Positions 44,623 to 54,749 of a DNA stretch of 64,000 bases are shown here, in pieces. Both the position numbers and the translations under genes were made by a program. Source of the DNA: Pseudomonas lundensis. GTDB lineage: Bacteria; Pseudomonadota; Gammaproteobacteria; Pseudomonadales; Pseudomonadaceae. The notes under the pieces are model-generated. The model had not been told where the DNA came from, did not search any database, and worked only from the letters and a program-made list of their open reading frames with translations. The stretch spans positions 1 through 64,000 of the forward strand of contig NZ_NQKI01000023.1 of the NCBI RefSeq assembly GCF_002269125.1, written 5' to 3'. Every line of letters starts with the position of its first letter. Positions within the stretch are counted from its first letter, which is position 1.

Positions 44623-44635
44623 TGTTGTTAGGTCC

Positions 44636-45667
44636 TTATTGAGCGCTCAAAAAGCCTTCAAGTACGTTGACGGCATTGACGCCAATCTCTTCTACCGCGT
44701 ACCCACCTTCCATCACAAACAACGTCGGCTTGCCCAGGCGCGCAATGCGTTCGCCCATGCGCAGGTAGTCCGGGCTGTCGAGCTTGAACTGGGAAATCGG
44801 GTCGTTTTTGAACGTGTCCACGCCCAACGAAATCACCAGCACCTCGGCGTCGTAACGCTCGATTTCAGCACACGCCTCTTCCAGGGCGGCGCTCCAGCGA
44901 TCCCAGGCCGAACCGGCGGCCAGCGGATAGTTGAAGTTGAAACCTTCGCCCGCGCCTTCACCCCGTTCATCTTCGTAGCCCAGAAAGAACGGAAACTCGG
45001 CTTCGGGGTGACCGTGAATCGAGGTGAACAACACGTCGTTGCGTGCATAGAAAATCGACTGCGTTCCGTTGCCGTGGTGGTAGTCCACGTCAAGGATGGC
45101 TACTTTGCTGCGGCCCTGATCGAGGAATGCCTGCGCCGCAATGGCTGCGTTATTGAGGTAGCAATAACCGCCCATCAAATCGCTGGCGGCGTGATGACCC
45201 GGCGGCCTGCACAACGCGAAAGCGCTGTGAGCGCCACGTTGAATTTCTGCTTGTGCTGTAAGCGCCACTTGCGCGGCGCTGTAAGCCGCTTGCCACGTGC
45301 CCGCTGTAATTGGCGCGCCGCCATCGAAGCTGTAATAACCCAATTGCCCATGCAGACTCGTGGGAATGACCGCGCGTAAGGTGCGGGCAGGCCAGGTGTA
45401 GGGCAACAAGTCGCCGTCGCGCCCGTGCTCGGTCCAGCGCTCCCACGCGCCCTGGAAAAAATCCAGATAGGCCGGGGTATGAATGCGTTCGATGGGCGAG
45501 CGGCCAAAATCGCGCGGGGCCTGCACCGGGCCCAGTTCACGGGTTTGAACCCGTTGCAGAATGTGATCGGCACGTGAGGGCATTTCGAAGCAAGGCATCA
45601 GTTGCCCGTCCATCAACTCGCAACGGCCGTGATGCAGGTGGTGATCATCTGAATAGATCGTCAGCAT
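44636..45667 (-). CDS. aphA: Acetylpolyamine amidohydrolase (histone deacetylase fold)
   Basis: 343 aa. Zinc-dependent deacetylase of the arginase/deacetylase fold that removes acetyl groups from N-acetyl putrescine or cadaverine. Visible: [20 protein letters not shown] with the HH pair (about residues 158-160), [20 protein letters not shown] (about 195, metal aspartate and histidine), [16 protein letters not shown] with the second metal aspartate, and [14 protein letters not shown] at the C-terminus. It heads a two-gene operon with the polyamine-binding protein, fitting acetylpolyamine use. Confidence 0.92.
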   Translation of the reverse strand: MLTIYSDDHHLHHGRCELMDGQLMPCFEMPSRADHILQRVQTRELGPVQAPRDFGRSPIERIHTPAYLDFFQGAWERWTEHGRDGDLLPYTWPARTLRAVIPTSLHGQLGYYSFDGGAPITAGTWQAAYSAAQVALTAQAEIQRGAHSAFALCRPPGHHAASDLMGGYCYLNNAAIAAQAFLDQGRSKVAILDVDYHHGNGTQSIFYARNDVLFTSIHGHPEAEFPFFLGYEDERGEGAGEGFNFNYPLAAGSAWDRWSAALEEACAEIERYDAEVLVISLGVDTFKNDPISQFKLDSPDYLRMGERIARLGKPTLFVMEGGYAVEEIGVNAVNVLEGFLSAQ

Positions 45668-45850
45668 TTTTCTTATTCTCCGCAGGCTTGATCGGTGACC
45701 TACAGTCTTGCGGCCTCGGACGTTTCAGAGAACGGCAGGAGCGGCCAAAAGGGGATGGATATGGCCAAAATGACTGACCTGAATTCGCCCCTTTTCGGCG
45801 CGGGTGTGCGCCATTTTCAGGCATAAAAAACAGACGACAGGGTGGTGGGG

Positions 45851-46843
45851 TTAGGCGCGAAACTGGCTGGGTGAGACACCGCTCCAGCGCACGAACGCGT
45901 GGCGAAAGCTGGCGGTTTCGCTAAACCCCAGGTTCTCGGCAATCCGGTAGATCGGCCATTCGGTCTCATTGAGCAGCAGTTTGGCGCGCTCAAAGCGCAG
46001 GTCGTCGAGCAGCGTTTGATAGCTGCACCCCATGTCGTGCAAGTGGCGACGCAACGTACGCGGCGAGCAGTTCATTTGTTCGGCCAAGCCCTCCAGCCCC
46101 GGGGCGGCATGCAGTTGTGCAGCCAACAGCTGGCGGATGCGATCCAGCCACGACTGGCGGCCCGTGAACTCCAGGTTCTGTTTGCGGCAGCGCTCGGCCA
46201 TCGCCTGATGGGTCACGGCATCGGCCAGCGGCAAGGGTTCATCGAGCCAGCGCGGGTCGAAGCCGAACGCGTTGTCACAGGCTTGGAAGGCGTGTGGGCA
46301 GTCAAAGCTGTGCGCGTAGTGGGCGTAATAGTCCGGGGCGGGGTGAGCGAAGCGTGCGCCCGCGAGGGGAAGCGGACGGCCTAATAAATCCTCGCAAATG
46401 ACTTTGAGCGACGTCAGGCACAGCTCGGCGTTGAATACAGCCAAGTGCGGGCTTTCGCGATAACCGGTTGCGCAGAACCAGACGACCTCGTCTTCAACGT
46501 TCAGGCTCAGTTCAAAAAGTGTTCCCAGCAGCGCCGGGTAGCGCAAAGCCAGGCGTAAAGCGTCACCTAAGGTGGCACTGGTGAGTAAGGCGTAACCCAG
46601 CATGCCGTAGGACGACACGTGCATACGTTGACCCAATTCCAGACCGATTTCGCGGCGAATGGCCACGGCGTTGGCGCACACGCGCATTTCCTGATTGGTG
46701 GTGATGCGCGTGTCGGCGCGGCTCAAATCGGCGGCGCGTATACCGCTGCCGGCCAATAGCGCTTCACTGGACAAGCCTTCGGCCCTGAAGGTGCTGAGCA
46801 CCAACGAAACCGCGTTCAGGGTGGTGAGATGGGAGTGCAGCAT
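45851..46843 (-). CDS. AraC-family transcriptional regulator
   Basis: 330 aa from ATG 46843, with GGAAG upstream; the frame is open to 46930, but those residues are unlike the family. The N-terminal part (MLHSHLTTLNAVSLVLSTF, ELGQRMHVSSYGMLGYALLT) belongs to the arabinose-binding-domain type with OruR-like sequences. The C-terminus has two helix-turn-helix motifs (LEGLAEQMNCSPRTLRRHLH; IYRIAENLGFSETASFRHAF). It is transcribed just after the asparaginase gene, whose stop overlaps the extended frame region, so it may control the asparaginase/symporter genes or the aph operon beyond. Confidence 0.88.
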   Translation of the reverse strand: MLHSHLTTLNAVSLVLSTFRAEGLSSEALLAGSGIRAADLSRADTRITTNQEMRVCANAVAIRREIGLELGQRMHVSSYGMLGYALLTSATLGDALRLALRYPALLGTLFELSLNVEDEVVWFCATGYRESPHLAVFNAELCLTSLKVICEDLLGRPLPLAGARFAHPAPDYYAHYAHSFDCPHAFQACDNAFGFDPRWLDEPLPLADAVTHQAMAERCRKQNLEFTGRQSWLDRIRQLLAAQLHAAPGLEGLAEQMNCSPRTLRRHLHDMGCSYQTLLDDLRFERAKLLLNETEWPIYRIAENLGFSETASFRHAFVRWSGVSPSQFRA

Positions 46844-46911
46844 GCTCGCTTCCAGCGGGAGGATGCTGGAAGGGAGCAAGTTGTGTGCCGGATAACGATG
46901 TGATGAGGGCG

Positions 46912-47916
46912 TTACACCAGCTCCCCGCACACATCGAGTTCAATCAGGCGGCGCACTTCGGTCAATGGCAGGTCGGCTCCCAGCAAGGCATGGAGCTTGC
47001 CAAACACCGCTTCGCGGGTCATGCCGCCACCTGAGAGCACACCCGCCTCACGTAGGCGGCTACCGGCTTCGTACACGTCCAGCTCCACACCGCCTTCATG
47101 GCATTGAGTGATGGCGACAATCACGATGCCGTTTTCCTGCGCCCGTTGCAGGCTGGCGAGGAAAGCCGGGTCGTCACTGGGGCCTGTGCCGCTGCCGAAA
47201 CACTCCAGTACCAGGGCTTCGATGCCGCTGTTGAGCAGCGCATCGAGTTGCGGCGCGCCAATGCCCGGCACCAGTGGCAGAACGCCCACGTTGGCCATGT
47301 GCTTGGGCCGGGTGTAGAGCAGCTCGCCGGGAATGTAATCCGCCGGGGTGCCACCGCCGTTGCGGGTGAGCGTCACGAACGGGTTGCGCCCGAAGCTGCG
47401 CACTTTGGCGCAACGGGTGGGCGCCATCAGTTGGCCATGGAAGTACAGCTGAACCCCGTGTGGTTGGCCTTGGCTCAATGCTGACAACGCGCCGCTGACG
47501 TTTTCCCACGCGTCGCTGTCAGGCACGCCCGCGGGCAGCATGGAACCGGTGAACAGTACCGAAGCTGGCAGGCCGATCAGTTGAAAGCTCATTGCCGCCG
47601 CGCTGTAGGCCAGTGTGTCTGTGCCATGCAGGACCAGGACGGCGTCGCAGCCTTCCTGCTCGATTGCCGCAATGATCGCGGCACTCAGGCGCAGCCAGTA
47701 GGCGGGGGTCATGTTGGCGCTGTCGATCAGCGGGCTCATTTCGCGAAAGCACCATTGCGGCACGTTCAAGTCGGGCTGGCTGGCGAGAAACTCGCCCATG
47801 CGCGCTTCAAAACCCGAGGCGGGCGCAAGGCCGTTGGCGCTGGCTTGCATGCCGATGGTGCCGCCGGTGTAGAGCACCATCACGCGTTCGGCAGGGTAGG
47901 AAGTGGCAGCAGTCAT
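46912..47916 (-). CDS. ansA: L-asparaginase
   Basis: 334 aa. Hydrolyses asparagine to aspartate and ammonia. VMVLYTGGTIGMQASANGLA (catalytic threonine of TGGTI, residue about 19) and LVLHGTDTLAYSAAAMSFQL (second catalytic block, about 95-110) are the asparaginase signatures. No signal peptide, so the cytoplasmic type I branch is likely. It lies next to an AGCS symporter, and aspA is about 2.7 kb away on the same strand, suggesting asparagine/aspartate use. The symbol is inferred from the type. Confidence 0.93.
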   Translation of the reverse strand: MTAATSYPAERVMVLYTGGTIGMQASANGLAPASGFEARMGEFLASQPDLNVPQWCFREMSPLIDSANMTPAYWLRLSAAIIAAIEQEGCDAVLVLHGTDTLAYSAAAMSFQLIGLPASVLFTGSMLPAGVPDSDAWENVSGALSALSQGQPHGVQLYFHGQLMAPTRCAKVRSFGRNPFVTLTRNGGGTPADYIPGELLYTRPKHMANVGVLPLVPGIGAPQLDALLNSGIEALVLECFGSGTGPSDDPAFLASLQRAQENGIVIVAITQCHEGGVELDVYEAGSRLREAGVLSGGGMTREAVFGKLHALLGADLPLTEVRRLIELDVCGELV

Positions 47917-47933
47917 GTGTAGTCCCCATAAGC

Positions 47934-47967
47934 AAAAACGCGGCGGTTCTGTTCAGAACCGCCGCGT
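47934..47967 (-). terminator. Terminator of the AGCS symporter gene
   Basis: ACGCGGCGGTTCT (47938-47950) and AGAACCGCCGCGT (47955-47967) form a 13-bp stem; on the minus strand five T follow. Confidence 0.9.
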
Positions 47968-47972
47968 CAGTG

Positions 47973-49394
47973 TCAGCGTTTTGTGTCTTCGACCTTGGCG
48001 GCCGGTGTCGGCGGCCAGGCCTTCAAGTCCAGGTCCAGGTCCGGGAATTTACTGGAATCGAACACCGGTGTCTTGATCCCGGCGCGACGTTGGTCGTCGT
48101 AGTCCTTGAGCACGCGCATACAAATTTTGAACAGCATGGCCAAGGCAATCAGGTTCACGAACGCCAGCATGGTCATGGTGATGTCAGCGAAGGCGAAGAC
48201 TGTTTGCAGGTTTTCAATCGAGCCCCAGAAGATCAACACCAGCACCAGTGCGCGGTAGCCCATCAGTGCCTTGCGGTTTTCACCGACCAGGAAACGCAGG
48301 TTGTTCTCGCCCAGGTAGTAGTTGTAAAGCATCGAGGTGAACACGAACAACGCCAGGGCCACGCTGATAAAAATGCGGCCCCATTCACCGACAACAGCGG
48401 CCAGCGAGTTTTGGGTCAGGGCAATGCCGTCGCCTTCAAAGCCCGGCGTGTAAAAGCCCGACAGCAAAATCAGCAGCGCCGTACAGGTGCAGATGACAAA
48501 GGTGTCGAGGAACACGCTGAATGCTTGCACCACGCCCTGCGCGATCGGGTGCTCAACGTCTGCCACTGCGGCCACGTTCGGAGCGCTGCCCAAGCCTGCT
48601 TCGTTGGCGAATACGCCACGTTTGACACCCATCACAATCGCGCTGCCGATCAGGCCGCCAAACACCGGGTCCATGCCGAAGGCGCTTTTGACAATGTGGC
48701 CGAGCATGGCTGGCACTTGGTCAAACTGCAGCACGATCACGTACAGGGTCACGGCGATGTAGGCGAGGGTTTTGACCGGCACCAACAGGTCGGCCACCGA
48801 GGCGATGCGTTTGATACCGCCGATGAACACCAGGCCCAGCAGCACGGCGATGGCGAAACCGGTGTAGTTAACCTCAAAACCGAAAGCGTCTTGCAGCGAG
48901 TGCGTCACGGCGTGGGCTTGCAGGCCCATGAAGGCAAAGCCGAAGGTGATCAGCAATAACACCGCCATCAGTTTGCCCATCCAGGCTTTGCCCAACCCGT
49001 GCTTCATATAGAAGGAAGGACCGCCCCGCAGTTGGCCTTCGGCATCGCGGCGTTTGTACAGTTGGCCCAAAGAGCATTCGATCAGGCTGCTGGACATGCC
49101 GACCAGCGCAGTCACCCACATCCAGAACACGGCGCCGGGGCCGCCGAGGGTCACGGCAATGCCGACGCCCGCGATGTTGCCCGCGCCCACACGGCCCGCA
49201 AGGCTCAGCATCAATGCCTGAAACGAGCTCAGTTGACCGGCGCTGCTGCGCAAGCTGTCTTTGAACACCGCAAACATGTGCAGGAAGTAACGAAACTGAA
49301 CGAAACGCGAGCGGATCGTGAAGTAGCCACCGAGCCCAACCATGAGCACGATTAGCACTTTCCCTGAGAGGAAGTCATTGATGACTTCAAGCAT
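47973..49394 (-). CDS. Alanine/glycine:cation symporter (AGCS family)
   Basis: 473 aa with about ten membrane helices. SFQALMLSLAGRVGAGNIAG and VGIAVTLGGPGAVFWMWVTA (about residues 60-100) match the AGCS consensus, and KRGVFANEAGLGSAPNVAAV is the second family block. It imports alanine, glycine or a related amino acid with Na+ or H+. It lies next to asparaginase, which suggests an amino-acid catabolic cluster. The C-terminal 50 residues are hydrophilic. Terminator at 47934. Confidence 0.92.
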   Translation of the reverse strand: MLEVINDFLSGKVLIVLMVGLGGYFTIRSRFVQFRYFLHMFAVFKDSLRSSAGQLSSFQALMLSLAGRVGAGNIAGVGIAVTLGGPGAVFWMWVTALVGMSSSLIECSLGQLYKRRDAEGQLRGGPSFYMKHGLGKAWMGKLMAVLLLITFGFAFMGLQAHAVTHSLQDAFGFEVNYTGFAIAVLLGLVFIGGIKRIASVADLLVPVKTLAYIAVTLYVIVLQFDQVPAMLGHIVKSAFGMDPVFGGLIGSAIVMGVKRGVFANEAGLGSAPNVAAVADVEHPIAQGVVQAFSVFLDTFVICTCTALLILLSGFYTPGFEGDGIALTQNSLAAVVGEWGRIFISVALALFVFTSMLYNYYLGENNLRFLVGENRKALMGYRALVLVLIFWGSIENLQTVFAFADITMTMLAFVNLIALAMLFKICMRVLKDYDDQRRAGIKTPVFDSSKFPDLDLDLKAWPPTPAAKVEDTKR

Positions 49395-50163
49395 GGATTA
49401 TTCCTCGCTGTTTTTATCTGATGGCAATACGGCCGGATCGAAATATCGCGTTACACCCGTGTGTGCAGGGCAAAAACGTAGGCGATCAAGGCGACCCTGG
49501 CCATGTTGCTGCTTGGTTTACGATGCTGTTTGCGCAGTGCCGCTGGCCGCTGTTGCGGGGCCGATGCATGGCAAGAGGGCGGGCACTATACCTAGGCACA
49601 GTGGAAGCGTCTGCATAAGCCATTGATTTTTCATGTGCACACGTCTGAAAAGTGCTGTTTTGGTGTAGGAATTAACCTTGATTCCGGGGGGCCAGCACGT
49701 GCCGATATCACTGCGTGGCAGTGGCTGAAAATCGGATGGACGGGCGCCTTGCCCTCGATCGTTGCTGCAAGCCGCACCCTGTTCTTAGGCAGGAGCTCAA
49801 CGCCACGGACGATGGGCTGCGAACCGCTAAAAAACAGGGTTTTCGTATGACGCTTCCCTTTCAATCCGCAGAAACTTCCTTGAAAATCCCGTTCGCTTGC
49901 GCCTGCCAATATCGGGGTCTAGTCTCGGCCCATCGCTGCATATTCAGCGGTCGGGTTTAGTCGCCCGGTATGAAACCAGGCGCAAGGCGCCACCTCCGCG
50001 AGGCGTTTTTTTTCGGCCTCTCGTTTTATGGTGGCCGTGCGCAGGGCGCCTTCGAGCGCGCCGGGTTCCTGGTTTCTCCGGTCGACTAACCTGCGTACGG
50101 CTGCCACCCATTCGTTTAGTCGCGACAGGTGACAGCTCCTTTATTGAAACCAGGAGTGATGTC
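49395..50163. other. Long intergenic region and leader of the DUF6124 gene
   Basis: 769 bp with no credible gene. The right part holds two direct repeats: GTTTAGTCGC at 49955-49964 and 50114-50123, and TGAAACCAGG at 49971-49980 and 50145-50154. Between them are G+C-rich inverted segments and a run of eight T (50007-50014). It looks like a structured leader of the next gene. The left part near 49400-49700 presumably contains the symporter promoter. Confidence 0.5.
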
Positions 50164-50514
50164 ATGAAAAAAATTGTTCCAGATCCCCCTTCGTCCATCC
50201 TGCCGGATGCGGCCCAGTGCCTTTCTCCGTCACTTGACCGTGCAGCCGCCGAGCGCGCGCTCAATTACTACCTTGACGACCATCAGCCTGCTCGCCCCGT
50301 GGGGACGGCCACGTATGCCATCCCGGACAGTGTCAATTTAGAAGCGGCCTTGGCCCAGGCGTCAGACTTGTTGCGCTGCATGGAGGCAACGGCGAGCGAG
50401 GCGGGGAATGGATTGAACGGGTCGCCGCGTGATGTGGTGTTGTCGATTGTGTATCTGGCGGAGCTGGCCAAGGCGTACGTCGACAAATCGCTGGACTGTC
50501 TGGTGACGCACTAA
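50164..50514 (+). CDS. DUF6124 (Pseudomonas-specific) small protein
   Basis: 116 aa from ATG 50164, with AGGAG eight bases before. The frame is open back to 49897, but the start MKKIVPDPPSSILPDAAQC is the standard opening of this family. The rest is a helical region (RAAAERALNYYLDDHQP; VVLSIVYLAELAKAYVDKSL). Its function is unknown; members occur in several copies per Pseudomonas genome, each with a conserved leader. A hairpin follows at 50520. Confidence 0.85.
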   Translation: MKKIVPDPPSSILPDAAQCLSPSLDRAAAERALNYYLDDHQPARPVGTATYAIPDSVNLEAALAQASDLLRCMEATASEAGNGLNGSPRDVVLSIVYLAELAKAYVDKSLDCLVTH

Positions 50515-50519
50515 GCCGC

Positions 50520-50545
50520 ACGCGCCTGCTTGGCGACAGGCGCGT
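50520..50545 (+). terminator. Hairpin after the DUF6124 gene
   Basis: ACGCGCCTG (50520-50528) pairs with CAGGCGCGT (50537-50545). The T-run is weak, so it is a possible rather than certain terminator. Confidence 0.55.
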
Positions 50546-50578
50546 CAAACCCCTTATGGCGTGCAACGATCCGCGAGC

Positions 50579-50614
50579 AAAAAAAAAGGACCTGCAGATA
50601 AATCTGCAAGTCCT
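50579..50614 (-). terminator. Terminator of aspA
   Basis: On the minus strand AGGACTTGCAGA pairs with TCTGCAGGTCCT (one mismatch), followed by a run of at least seven T (50579-50587). It lies 50 bp past the aspA stop at 50665. Confidence 0.9.
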
Positions 50615-50664
50615 CAAAAGGTGAGAGGTGTCTAGTCCCTCGACCTGGTGATCGTGTTACCGCA

Positions 50665-52101
<1,437 letters not shown>

Positions 52102-52268
52102 CTCGATAAGGACCCGGTATAGGCCGGAACGCTGCGAATCCTAGGCTTGCGGACTATTTTGGGCCAATGCCTTTAAACACTATCCTATGCAGAAACGGCA
52201 TAATGCCGACGTGACGCGACGGGCGCGTCGAACGTGTGACCCAAATTGGTGCGCCTCGGGGAGGCTCA

Positions 52269-53180
52269 ATGAATCTCGAAAGTAAATGGCTGGAAGACTT
52301 CAGTGCACTGGCCGCCACCCGCAGTTTTTCTCAAGCGGCTGAGCGTCGTTTCGTGACGCAACCGGCCTTCAGTCGACGTATTCGCAGCCTCGAAGCGGCC
52401 TTGGGGCTGACGTTGGTGAATCGTTCCCGCACCCCGGTGGAGTTGACTGCGGCCGGTCAGCTGTTTTTGGTCACCGCCCGTACGGTGGTCGAGCAGTTGG
52501 GCGAGGTGTTGCGCCACCTGCATCACCTTGAAGGCGGGCAGGGCGAGGTCATGCAAGTGGCTGCCGCGCACTCGCTTGCGCTGGGGTTTTTCCCGCGCTG
52601 GATCGCGCAATTGCGCAATGAAGGGCTGAACATTGCGACACGCCTTGTTGCGACTAACGTCGGAGACGCGGTGCATGCATTGCGCGAGGGCGGCTGCGAT
52701 TTGATGCTGGCTTTTTACGATCCGGACGCTGCGTTGCAGATGGACCCGGAGATTTTCCCGTCGTTGCATTTAGGCAATACCGAAATGTTGCCAGTGTGCG
52801 CTGCCGATGCGGACGGCAAACCGCTGTTCGACCTGGAAGGCGATGCAAGCGTGCCCTTGCTGGCCTACAGCGCGGGGGCGTTTTTAGGGCGCTCGGTCAA
52901 TTTGCTGCTGCGCCAGCGCAGCCTGCGCTTTACCACTATTTATGAAACTGCCATGGCAGATAGCCTCAAGAGCATGGCGCTAGAGGGGCTGGGCATTGCC
53001 TGGGTGCCTCATTTGAGCGTGCGCGCCGAGCTGGCGCGCGGCGAACTGGTGGTGTGTGGCGGGCCGCAATGGCACGTGCCCCTGGAGATTCGTCTGTATC
53101 GCTGTGCGTTGGTGCGCAAGGCTAACGTGCGATTGCTGTGGCGCAAGCTGGAAGGCGGGGCTACCCCTTCGGCAACGTGA
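52269..53180 (+). CDS. LysR-type regulator divergent from aspA
   Basis: 303 aa from ATG 52269, with GGGGAGG upstream; a GTG/ATG at 52236 is open but less typical. The LysR helix-turn-helix SFSQAAERRFVTQPAFSRRI, RSLEAALGLTLVNRSRTPVE is followed by the effector domain (EVMQVAAAHSLALGFFPRWI; EGLGIAWVPHLSVRAELARG). Its position, 168 bp from aspA and divergent, suggests it regulates aspA. The branch resembles YjiE/HypT-type regulators, but the ligand is unknown. Confidence 0.9.
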   Translation: MNLESKWLEDFSALAATRSFSQAAERRFVTQPAFSRRIRSLEAALGLTLVNRSRTPVELTAAGQLFLVTARTVVEQLGEVLRHLHHLEGGQGEVMQVAAAHSLALGFFPRWIAQLRNEGLNIATRLVATNVGDAVHALREGGCDLMLAFYDPDAALQMDPEIFPSLHLGNTEMLPVCAADADGKPLFDLEGDASVPLLAYSAGAFLGRSVNLLLRQRSLRFTTIYETAMADSLKSMALEGLGIAWVPHLSVRAELARGELVVCGGPQWHVPLEIRLYRCALVRKANVRLLWRKLEGGATPSAT

Positions 53181-53262
53181 AAAGGAAGGCCTGTCGAGCA
53201 GGCCTATCCGCTTATTCGACGCTTTCGTTAAAAGCCGAATGGGCAACCACGCGTGCGGGGGG

Positions 53263-53814
53263 TCAGGGGGCGTCTTTCAGGTAATTAACAATGTGCTCAC
53301 GGTTTTTCCGGGTATAGCGATAGCAGTTGGCACGGGCTGCACTCACCTCTGGGTACACATAGGTTTCGCACGGGATACCCCAGGGGTTCCAGCCTATTTC
53401 CGCGTCTTCATGAGTCGCTGTGAAACTATGCCCTACTTCATGGGCAATCACTTGGTAGCTACTGACGCTGGCAATGAGGGCGGGTTTTCGCGGGATGGCG
53501 GCCCCTAATACCTGGTCGTTAATCTTGCCATTGATCACCAGAATGTAGCGCTCGGTTTGGGTCCAGCCCAAGTTGTTGGCGTTTTTATAGGCGGCGGCCA
53601 CGGCCATCCAGCGATCTGCGACCTCTTGAGCGCTTTTGGAGGTGTAGTTGAAATCAGTGACCCCCGGAATGTTTCTTAGCAAGTTGAATTTGAATGTGCG
53701 CCCTGTAATGGCAGAGATTTCGTCCGTGAAGTCTTTGAAATATTGAAGGGCGAGAACACGGTCGCTCAAGGTCACATCGTTGTGTACAAAAATATGAAAC
53801 GTGATGGGCTTCAT
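53263..53814 (-). CDS. Metzincin-like zinc metalloprotease
   Basis: 183 aa. VIAHEVGHSFTATHEDAE contains an HExGHxxxxxHE-type zinc site (H-E-x-G-H, then H five residues on), and a methionine-turn equivalent is not obvious. The N-terminus (MKPITFHIFVHNDVTLSDRV) has no signal peptide or membrane helix, so it may be cytoplasmic or exported by another route. Conserved cysteines (PCETY; NCYRY) follow. I do not recognise the exact family; it could be a secreted effector or a housekeeping peptidase. It stands alone between the LysR gene and purE, and its stop lies 83 bp from the LysR stop. Confidence 0.7.
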   Translation of the reverse strand: MKPITFHIFVHNDVTLSDRVLALQYFKDFTDEISAITGRTFKFNLLRNIPGVTDFNYTSKSAQEVADRWMAVAAAYKNANNLGWTQTERYILVINGKINDQVLGAAIPRKPALIASVSSYQVIAHEVGHSFTATHEDAEIGWNPWGIPCETYVYPEVSAARANCYRYTRKNREHIVNYLKDAP

Positions 53815-54123
53815 CTATAAATCCTTTTATGCATGAAGAGCGCTTTGCAGGGTGTGCTGGGCACGGTGTCATGTCGCTTGTTATCAAGCTGGCTTCATTA
53901 GTTAAGGCGTAGACGGGGGGGTTAACGACGCGTGGTGTCTGTGAGTCGACCTGCTTTTTTCGCCTGTGGGTGTAAGTTTTTTCGATTGCGTGTTGGCGTG
54001 GCCGCAGGATGCGCGGGCGTGCATGTGGCCTGACCCAAGGGTCAGTAAAACCGGGTGTTTGCACGATTTAAAAGGCTGCGGACAGATGGTCGTCAAAGGT
54101 GCTTTTAACGCACTTCTTTGGGG
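53815..54123. other. Gene-free region upstream of purE
   Basis: About 310 bp with no credible gene. The left part should hold the promoter of the metalloprotease; the right part leads to the purE promoter (TATACT at 54124). Confidence 0.45.
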
Positions 54124-54209
54124 TATACTGCGCGGCCTTCGGCTGGCTTGACCGGCCTTAATTCCTATAACAAGCCACGTCGGATCCCCCACGTGGCTTG
54201 TTGTTTTTT
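54124..54209 (+). promoter_or_regulatory. purE promoter and candidate transcription attenuator
   Basis: TATACT (54124-54129) is a good -10 box. The leader contains an 11-bp perfect stem ACAAGCCACGT/ACGTGGCTTGT (54170-54201) and a run of six T (54204-54209) before purE: a terminator inside the leader. A preceding segment TGGCTTG (54144-54150) is identical to the last arm and can pair with CAAGCCA (54171-54177), so antiterminator and terminator forms compete. Confidence 0.6.
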
Positions 54210-54246
54210 GACGCGCCTGCGGGCGCCCAAGAGAAGAGGCGCGACG

Positions 54247-54738
54247 ATGAGTGCACTGGTAGGCGTGATCATGGGCTCCAAGTCCGATTGGTCCACCCTC
54301 AGCCACACCGCCGATATGCTGGAAAAACTCGGCATTCCTTACGAAGTGAAAGTGGTCTCTGCCCACCGCACGCCGGATTTGCTGTTCCAGTATGCCGAAG
54401 AGGCCGAAGGCCGCGGAATCGAGGTCATTATTGCCGGTGCCGGTGGCGCAGCCCACTTGCCAGGCATGTGTGCGGCAAAAACCCATTTGCCTGTGCTCGG
54501 CGTGCCGGTGCAGTCATCGATGCTGTCGGGCGTCGACTCGCTGTTGTCGATCGTGCAAATGCCCGCGGGTATTCCAGTGGCGACGCTGGCCATCGGCAAG
54601 GCCGGGGCGATCAACGCCGCGTTGTTGTCCGCCAGCATCCTGGGCGCCAAGCACCCGCAGTTCCATACCGTATTGAAAGCATTCCGTGCTGAACAGACTG
54701 ACAGCGTGCTGGACAATCCAGACCCGCGCCTGGCCTGA
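54247..54738 (+). CDS. purE: N5-carboxyaminoimidazole ribonucleotide mutase
   Basis: 163 aa from ATG 54247 (an open frame begins at 54118 but is unlike PurE). It converts N5-CAIR to CAIR in purine synthesis. [20 protein letters not shown] opens the fold, [13 protein letters not shown] is the phosphate/active-site loop, and [20 protein letters not shown] is the conserved central block. purK starts 11 bp after the stop, so they form the usual purEK operon. Confidence 0.96.
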   Translation: MSALVGVIMGSKSDWSTLSHTADMLEKLGIPYEVKVVSAHRTPDLLFQYAEEAEGRGIEVIIAGAGGAAHLPGMCAAKTHLPVLGVPVQSSMLSGVDSLLSIVQMPAGIPVATLAIGKAGAINAALLSASILGAKHPQFHTVLKAFRAEQTDSVLDNPDPRLA

Positions 54739-54749
54739 GGTTTCTAACG

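Noticed and set aside
47970..48959. A 329-codon plus-strand frame across the symporter gene
   Set aside because: Antisense shadow of the AGCS symporter with histidine/glutamine-rich, unnatural composition.
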